Positions 57,684-64,000 of a stretch of 64,000 bases of DNA are shown one piece after another. The notes beneath the pieces were generated by a model. That model saw only the letters and a list, made by a program, of their open reading frames with translations. It was not told the DNA's origin and searched no databases. A program made the translations under genes and the position numbers. Position 1 is the first letter of the stretch. The number at the start of each line of letters is the position of its first letter. The stretch lies in assembly GCA_905250115.1 (NCBI GenBank), contig CAJNOI010000328.1:1-64000 (forward strand). The letters run 5' to 3'. Source of the DNA: Adineta steineri (lineage: Eukaryota; Rotifera; Eurotatoria; Adinetida; Adinetidae).

Positions 57684-57987
57684 ATGCAATCAAAACTTAT
57701 GAAATTCATCGCATTAATTTTTGTTGGTCTTGTCTTATTAACAATGACAGCTTCTGTTCAAGGGTATTTATCTATATAGGAATTTATATTGTATATAAAA
57801 TTACATTTTTGATTATTTTTATAGTGAACGTATTCGTTGTGAGTGTTCTGGAAACCTCGCACACACTGGACGTTGTTGTCGTAGAAGCGGAGGAATTATG
57901 GAACGTGGCCGATGTTTTCATGAACGCGATGCTCGATTTCTCAGATGCTGTGAAGAAGACCGTCGTAGAGGCATGTGCTTCGCCTAA
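57684..57987 (+). CDS. Secreted eight-cysteine peptide, subfamily 2, copy E
   Basis: Exons 57684-57763 and 57825-57987 (61-nt intron) give 80 residues. Signal peptide identical to copy B. Mature part: RCECSGNLAHTGRCCRRS, RGRCFHERDARFLRCCEED, GMCFA. Eight cysteines kept. It combines the copy B start (GERIRCECSGN) with the copy D middle (RFLRCC), so gene conversion between copies is possible. The wrong-frame open stretch at 57809-58015 overlaps exon 2. Confidence 0.82.
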
Positions 57988-58836
57988 TTGTTCACGTCAA
58001 AGAGAGACTAACTAATTTTCTTCTTTTTAATGTATTATAAAAATTTTAAAATTCCAAATAAAATTCGTTAAAATAACAAAAAATGATTTAGTTAAACAAT
58101 ATGTTTCTCTCTCTCTTTTCGTATTAAGTTTTATCGAGTAGAAAAGAAATAAATTCTTCAGATGAAAACGATCATCCTTCTTCGATCATACATAATGGTA
58201 AAGTTATTTTCTACTTTCTTACTTGTGTTTACTATATGAACTGAATAAATAGAAACATTTCTTCAATAAAATAAAGTAACATGACATCATATGCTAGAAA
58301 ATAATACCAATAGAACTATCTAAAAGCAGTTAGTTTAAGGATTTAATAAGTTTTAATGCAGAAAAAAAAAATTCTGTAACGGAAGGGTTAAATTATCAGA
58401 ATATCAATATGATAATATTGAATAAATCTAATGTGTTTTGTATATATCATCGATAGATAAAATATATAGTGCCGAACAAAACAGGGTTATGTCCGTTAAG
58501 TACAATAATGATGAATTTTAAACGATTTTCACACGTCTATTATATGAATATGTTAATAGAATCTATGTGGCTATTACTGTCAAACATTCAAGATTTTTTA
58601 CAATGCTAATTTTATATTGGTATGCTTACAATATAAAAATATTACAGGCAATTGTTAATACTATGTTATTATTGATTTAGGTCCGATAAGAAAATCTTTC
58701 TTCTAGACATTTTTGTTTTGCTAATATTTGCAAAAGACAAAAAAATTCAAGGTTTTCACTTTGCTTATTCATATAATTAAACGGATAAGGAAAAAACAAA
58801 AGATACATAAAAAAAGAACCGGCATATATAGATGAA
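57988..58836. other. Intergenic, partial repeat of array spacer
   Basis: The first 300 bp resemble the spacer after copy B (TATGTTTCTCTCTCTCTTTTCGTATTAAG and the GATCATCCTTCTTCGATCATA stretch near 55870 and 58170), so the duplicated block continues here without a further peptide gene. No gene seen in the remainder. Confidence 0.6.
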
Positions 58837-61298
58837 TTATTTTTTCATCAGTAAATTTGATTTTCCATTGATCGTTGCTGTTAAATCAACAATTGGTGCT
58901 AATGATGAATTACCACCATAACTTTCACGTCTCATTTTAACAAGACCTTGTGTAGTTCCATTCTTTAATATATTCGATGATATATCTTTTTTACTTGATT
59001 CTTGAGATGTATCATTAGGTATTGATGTACGTTTAATACGTTCAGCAATCATAGGACTAATCATCGAATATATTGGTTTCGATGGTGGCATACGTTCATT
59101 AACTTGATCAAGAATTTTAACTTTTGAAAAACGTTCTTCAGTTGAATCATTACTATCTCGAAGAATATTTGCAGCAACTTCTGCTTCAGTTTTAACTTCC
59201 GTATTATTATTTAATTCAGTTAAATTTGTTGATGGAGTTAAACCACGTAATGTAATAATATGTTCACTTAATTCACGAAATGATTTATAAGCTTTCGCTA
59301 CTTTACCTAATGCACGTATTTTTAAACGAAGTCGTTCTTTACGTAATTCACGTTCATTACGTTCAATTAATGTATCAATATGTTCATCATATTCAGCTAA
59401 TTCCTCATCTGTACATATATTAAGAATACTTAAAAGTACATCGATTACTTTTTCACCAACAAATGGTAATGACCAAGAAAAAACATCGATAAAATTTGGT
59501 AACCAATATGGATGTGGTGAACTATTAAATTGTCGTATATTAAGAACATTATTTTCATATTTCATAATAGCTGCTTTATTTTGATAAATATCGAGATAAT
59601 TGGGTGCTGAAAAAATTGTTATCAATGATGGAAAACCAGTTTCAGCCGTTTTTTTATACATTCGATAACCTACATCTTGTGCTTCATGTGCACGTATTAC
59701 TGAAAGTATCTGATTATGTAATAAAAATTCATTAACAGCAGCATACGTATAAAAATACGAACAACCACGCGTTGTATTATGCAAAAATAACTGTTCATTA
59801 GATGATGATGATGATGATGGAAGATTTGTTTGGGATAAAATATTTGAAGGTGAATCATTTAATGGAATACTTGTACGACGTTTAGGTGGTGTTGTTGATG
59901 ATGGAATATCTGCTTCATAACCATAATCTTCAACTGGATCAGACCATAGAAGATCACACATTGCACCGTATGCTGGAGGTTCATGAAATCGATCCAGCTG
60001 GAAAAAAAAGACTTTTACATTTATGTGAAAATATAATAAAATTACCTGTCGTATATCATCTAATGTACGAATTTCTGGTGATATTCCACCATGTACACAT
60101 AAAAATTGTTTATTCATTAAAGCTGCTAATGGTAAACAATCAAACGCACTCATAATAGTTTCATAAACTTTTTCTGTATATTTAACAAGACATTCTTGTT
60201 TAAAACTAAAACGAAATCTTAGATTTCGAAAGATATAAAATGAATTTTCTTACGTAAAATAATCCGTTAAATGTCGACATTCATGATTTCCTCGGAGGAG
60301 AAAAAAATCCTTAGGATAATGTATTTTCAATGACCATAAATAAAGAACACTGAAAAAAATATCAACTAAATTCATTAACAAAAAATAAATATTAATACCA
60401 TTCAATTCCAAAATAACCTCGATCAACATAATCACCAAGAAATAAATAACGAGTCGTAGCTGGTGAACCACCAACTTCAAACAATCTATGAATAATAATA
60501 ATAAGAAAAAAACGACTCAATTGAAATAGTTCTATTTAAATTTACTTGATTAAATCATATAATTGTCCATGAATATCACCGCATATTGTCAATGGTGCAC
60601 TAATTTCAATCATTGTTGATTCTTCACGTAAAATAGCAGCACCTTAATGAACAAATAAAGAATAATTTTATTATAATTATTCTTGACAAACATCTCTCGA
60701 TTTCTTATTCAACATGATGATAGATAAATGTCATATTATAAGAAAAGGAAAATGAGTGATTTATGAAAGTGTTGAGTGTTTATCCATTATAAATAACTTA
60801 AAACTATTTCGTTTTGTTTTACTTATCAGCTGATTAATATAATTACAAAATATAATTGTGATAAAAAACAGATTTGATACAGAAATTATTTGTTTATATT
60901 CATAGAAATATTTTTCCCAATTTTTTTTTCTTGTACCGAAAACAATTAGTTGATAATAAATATTATATAATTTGACATAAAGAAAAGTTTACTTTACCAC
61001 TTTCAATTATTCGAAGTGCCGCTTGTTCTGTTAGACGACCTTCAAGTAAAAGATGTTGTTTAAGTATATCTAAATTAGGTTTGTCATCTGGATCGGATGA
61101 ATCAGAATAAATATCTTCAATGTCTAGTCTATATGCGGGGGCTTCAGGCGCCGTTGGACAATTTCTTTCTGTTGTACTGTAATTCGAAGTTGTTGGTGTT
61201 GTTGTTGTTGTTGTTGAATATGATGATGATGATGGTGGTGATGATGATACTGATAAAAACGCCGATGAGGCATCAGGAGTTTTATCACTACTTGTCAT
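58837..61298 (-). CDS. PPP3C: Calcineurin A (serine/threonine phosphatase 2B catalytic subunit)
   Basis: Calcium/calmodulin-activated phosphatase. Exons 60998-61298, 60546-60642, 60399-60485, 60254-60349, 60046-60205 and 58837-59997 join in phase to 633 residues (human about 520). Metal-binding motifs GDIHG (122-126), GDYVDRG (150-156) and RGNHE (181-185) are intact, as are [10 protein letters not shown] and the calcineurin B-binding helix region. The calmodulin-binding segment ([20 protein letters not shown]) and autoinhibitory NERMPPSKP are present. Three parts are longer than usual: a Ser/Thr-rich N-terminus (1-65), a 35-residue Ser-rich insertion inside the catalytic domain (about 278-313, between EDYGYEAD and [12 protein letters not shown]), and the C-terminal tail. 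Reading through the 48-nt intron at 59998-60045 gives a false insertion that should be removed. Confidence 0.95.
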
Positions 61299-64000
61299 GG
61301 AAAAGATTTTATATTCATTATTTGTTCTGAAGATAAATAAGATTTAATAATAAAAAACAAAAAAACAGGAAATTAGATAATATGATAAATGATATTATTC
61401 TTAAAATAATATACATTCATGTTATTCTCAACATATGTATCGTCTTATTTTTGTTTCTTACCTAAATGATAATGTTTTTTTATATAAATAGTATAATGAC
61501 AGAACTTTCAATAAATTACAAATGGGAATATATTTATATAAGTAGGTCTATTTTTTATATATATATCTTTTTCTATCTATCTCGCGATAGATAGATATAG
61601 ATGTACACGTTGATAATGCGAAAAAGAAGCAGGAAGAGAAAAAGAACATAAAAATGATTACTGAGATTATCTTCACCGTCATTTGAGCTCTATACTTGAG
61701 AACTAAAAGAAGTGAATTGTCGTTTAATGGAAGAGAGAAACGAACTTAATACTATATATACACACACGTATATATATATATCTATATAAGTACCCATTTT
61801 GACTTATCTTGTTGTCTAAGTTAGGTTAGTTGACATAGTATGCGTAGAAAAATATCATGAAAAAGTAGTTATGCTGCTGATGATGATGTGACACATATTA
61901 TTGTCATACAATGATGCCCAATTTTTTTTTGTTCGTCTGATATTTTTCTTTTATGACTTGCTTGTTGTTCCTTTCATTTATCATTGATAACAAAATCGAT
62001 CAATAAATGTATACGAATATATAATTTCTTTTGAAATATTACAAAAATCTTGATAGTATAGAATATGACACACAGATACATATATATATATATATATTGG
62101 CACATAAATGATGGACATTTATGTGCGTGATGAAAGAACAACAACAACAGTAACAGCGATAAAAATAACAACTAACATCAGTCATTTTTCGACATAAGTA
62201 TGCCAAGGAGAATATATATTGATAGAAAAAGGGACGAAACAAACTCGTTTCATCTTAGATCAAACTATGTTGAAGAATAACAATGTTACAACCTTCTTGA
62301 AATACGATCAAACAAACATTAAGTTTGAAGAAGGGTTTTCTTTTCTTATCATATATCTTGTCATTAGATATATTACATATATAAAATAATAATAATTTCA
62401 ATAACAATTAGAAGTTCGCGATATCTTCTAAACATAAATAAGAATATTCTATTATATTGAATGACTAATCTTATTTGGTAACATAAATAATCTTTCAATT
62501 ATTAAAATTGATTTTTGGCAGTAAGTAATACGAGATGAAAAATAATATTTATCCTTTCCGTTTATATAAGATATGACTTTTTTTCCCCTGATATTTCAGA
62601 TTTAACAGCAGGATATTAAAACAAGTCAAAAAAATATTCGAGTACAATTTATATGAAATTACGTTATTAATTTTACATTTGATAAATATCGAAAAGTATT
62701 CATCGGAGACAAATAGGATAATAGAAAAGAAACCGTCAAAGGAAATGTTATTCATACGATTTGACCTTTGATCGACATGACAATGATAATCATAAAGTAC
62801 TTTACTAGATAAATAATAATAATAAGTGTTAGTTTTCCAAAGATCAACTATACAACACGTTATATAAACGAAATCATAGGGTTTTAATGATTAATTCAGA
62901 TGAAAAATTATTTACTATTTTGCTGACAATGATTTATTCTGGACCTATCAATGAATATTTAATATTGAATGGCTCATTAATTTGACTTAATCACATGAAG
63001 TCTAACAAATTCTTCAATTTTCTATATTATCTAGATTTGTTCTTGTCAATAAGGATCACTATTAATAGCTATGAGAACTATATTTATAAACATATATAAT
63101 CAGATTTCTATTTTTGTCCATATGAAATAATTATTCAGATGAAAATCACGATTATTAAGATCTACGATTTCTTTTGCAATTAAATAAGCTGTTATTAATA
63201 AATATATAGATATCCTACGTAAATACATCAATTACAAACATAAAAATATAATAAACGTTTAACAATGAAACACAAAAAAAAGCAATATGACGCAGATGAT
63301 TGATATCCGTCAGATAATCAATTATCTATATTCATTGAAAGCTGTTACCAGTTTGAATAGAATTTCACTGCCATAATATATAATAAATACATTTTTTCAC
63401 TTATAAAAAGTGCATTTCGAAAAGACATCAAGTTTCCATCTGAAACTAAATAATTATAATTAATTAAATTAGATTATTTCTAATAATAGAAATCTTTGTA
63501 ATAAATATCTATACAATCTTTTGTTTGTTCGTGAGTAGTATATCATATATAAACGTCAACGTCAATTTTTTCTACTTATCTAATGATGTTTATCTTACTC
63601 TATCATAATATACAATCACAGACTTTTCTATCTGTCATTTTCTTTGAACATCACATGGTTAAATGCAGAAGATAGATTAAGACCAAAGACTTAGTTTGTT
63701 TCGATATTACAAAAAAAAATATACGAAATATCGTATATATGATTTATGTTTCTATAACTATATTTGACAAATTCTCATCATCGTTATAATACAGTTAGTA
63801 AATGTATAGAATTAATGAGGATATAATCGAAATTTTGATAGTACGAGATACAATTACTTATGCTTGTGACAAAGTATCACTTTGTCCGATGACACAAAGA
63901 AATATCAGTTATCCTTCATACCATACTTAGTTTATAAAGTTGAAACAACAGTTTTTATTTCGATTGTGTCCCTTGTTTAATGCCCTCTATCTATTGACTA
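61299..64000. other. Region upstream of calcineurin A, no gene seen
   Basis: About 2.7 kb, very AT-rich, with TA runs, a TAGATAGATA-type run near 61595 and CA/TA runs near 61760. Short frames (61974-62171, 62549-62755) look random. No repeat ends or tRNA found; the calcineurin promoter and any 5' UTR exons probably lie at its left edge. Confidence 0.5.

Noticed and set aside
54456..57987. Calling the eight-Cys genes defensins
   Set aside because: Cysteine count and size are compatible, but the two CC pairs and spacing do not match a defensin class I can name, so no family name was given.

Overview
The window is eukaryotic and looks like a bdelloid rotifer genome, probably an AT-rich genus such as Rotaria or Didymodactylos (inference). 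The signs are: strongly AT-rich DNA; animal genes (SoxB, TFAP2, protein 4.1, FHL, EVI5, calcineurin A, GUCD1) cut by very short introns, mostly 48-65 nt with GT..AG ends; an ADP-ribosyltransferase/TPR protein and tandem one-intron peptide-receptor GPCRs of kinds familiar from bdelloids; a bacterial-type GH13 glycosidase carrying a short intron; and scattered hAT-like miniature elements. Most open frames shown by simple translation are single exons, so gene models here were joined by hand with a phase check at each junction.

Layout. 0-7 kb: adenosylhomocysteinase (complete in 4 exons), then two proline/serine-rich proteins that share a motif and a splice junction, the second with two membrane spans. 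8-21 kb: SoxB-type factor (-), GH13 hydrolase (+), a nine-exon aquaporin with a 10-nt microexon (-), transcription factor AP-2 (+). 21-37 kb: ART/TPR protein (+), protein 4.1 homologue (-, 17 coding exons), a probable neuropeptide precursor (+), an orphan GPCR (-), an FHL-type LIM protein (+), and the Rab-GAP EVI5 (-) with an internal alternative promoter. 37-41.8 kb appears gene-free but holds a 30-bp-stem hairpin. 41.8-46.8 kb: a secreted internally repeated protein broken by a 100-N gap, then three tandem GPCR paralogues (first one truncated by the gap). 49.8-54 kb: a Ser/Thr-rich type I membrane protein, a small secreted Cys-rich peptide, GUCD1 and a Tctex1-domain protein in divergent orientation. 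54.4-58 kb: a tandem array of small secreted eight-cysteine peptides (four intact genes of two subfamilies, one dead copy). 58.8-61.3 kb: calcineurin A catalytic subunit (-) with an insertion in the phosphatase domain.

The housekeeping and regulatory genes do not form an operon or pathway. The likely lineage-specific content is the eight-cysteine peptide array with its co-duplicated promoters, the separate Cys-rich peptide at 51.5 kb, the neuropeptide-like precursor beside a receptor gene, and the GPCR tandem. The 8-Cys array is the best candidate for an undescribed system, perhaps secreted defence or signalling peptides; function is not shown by sequence alone.
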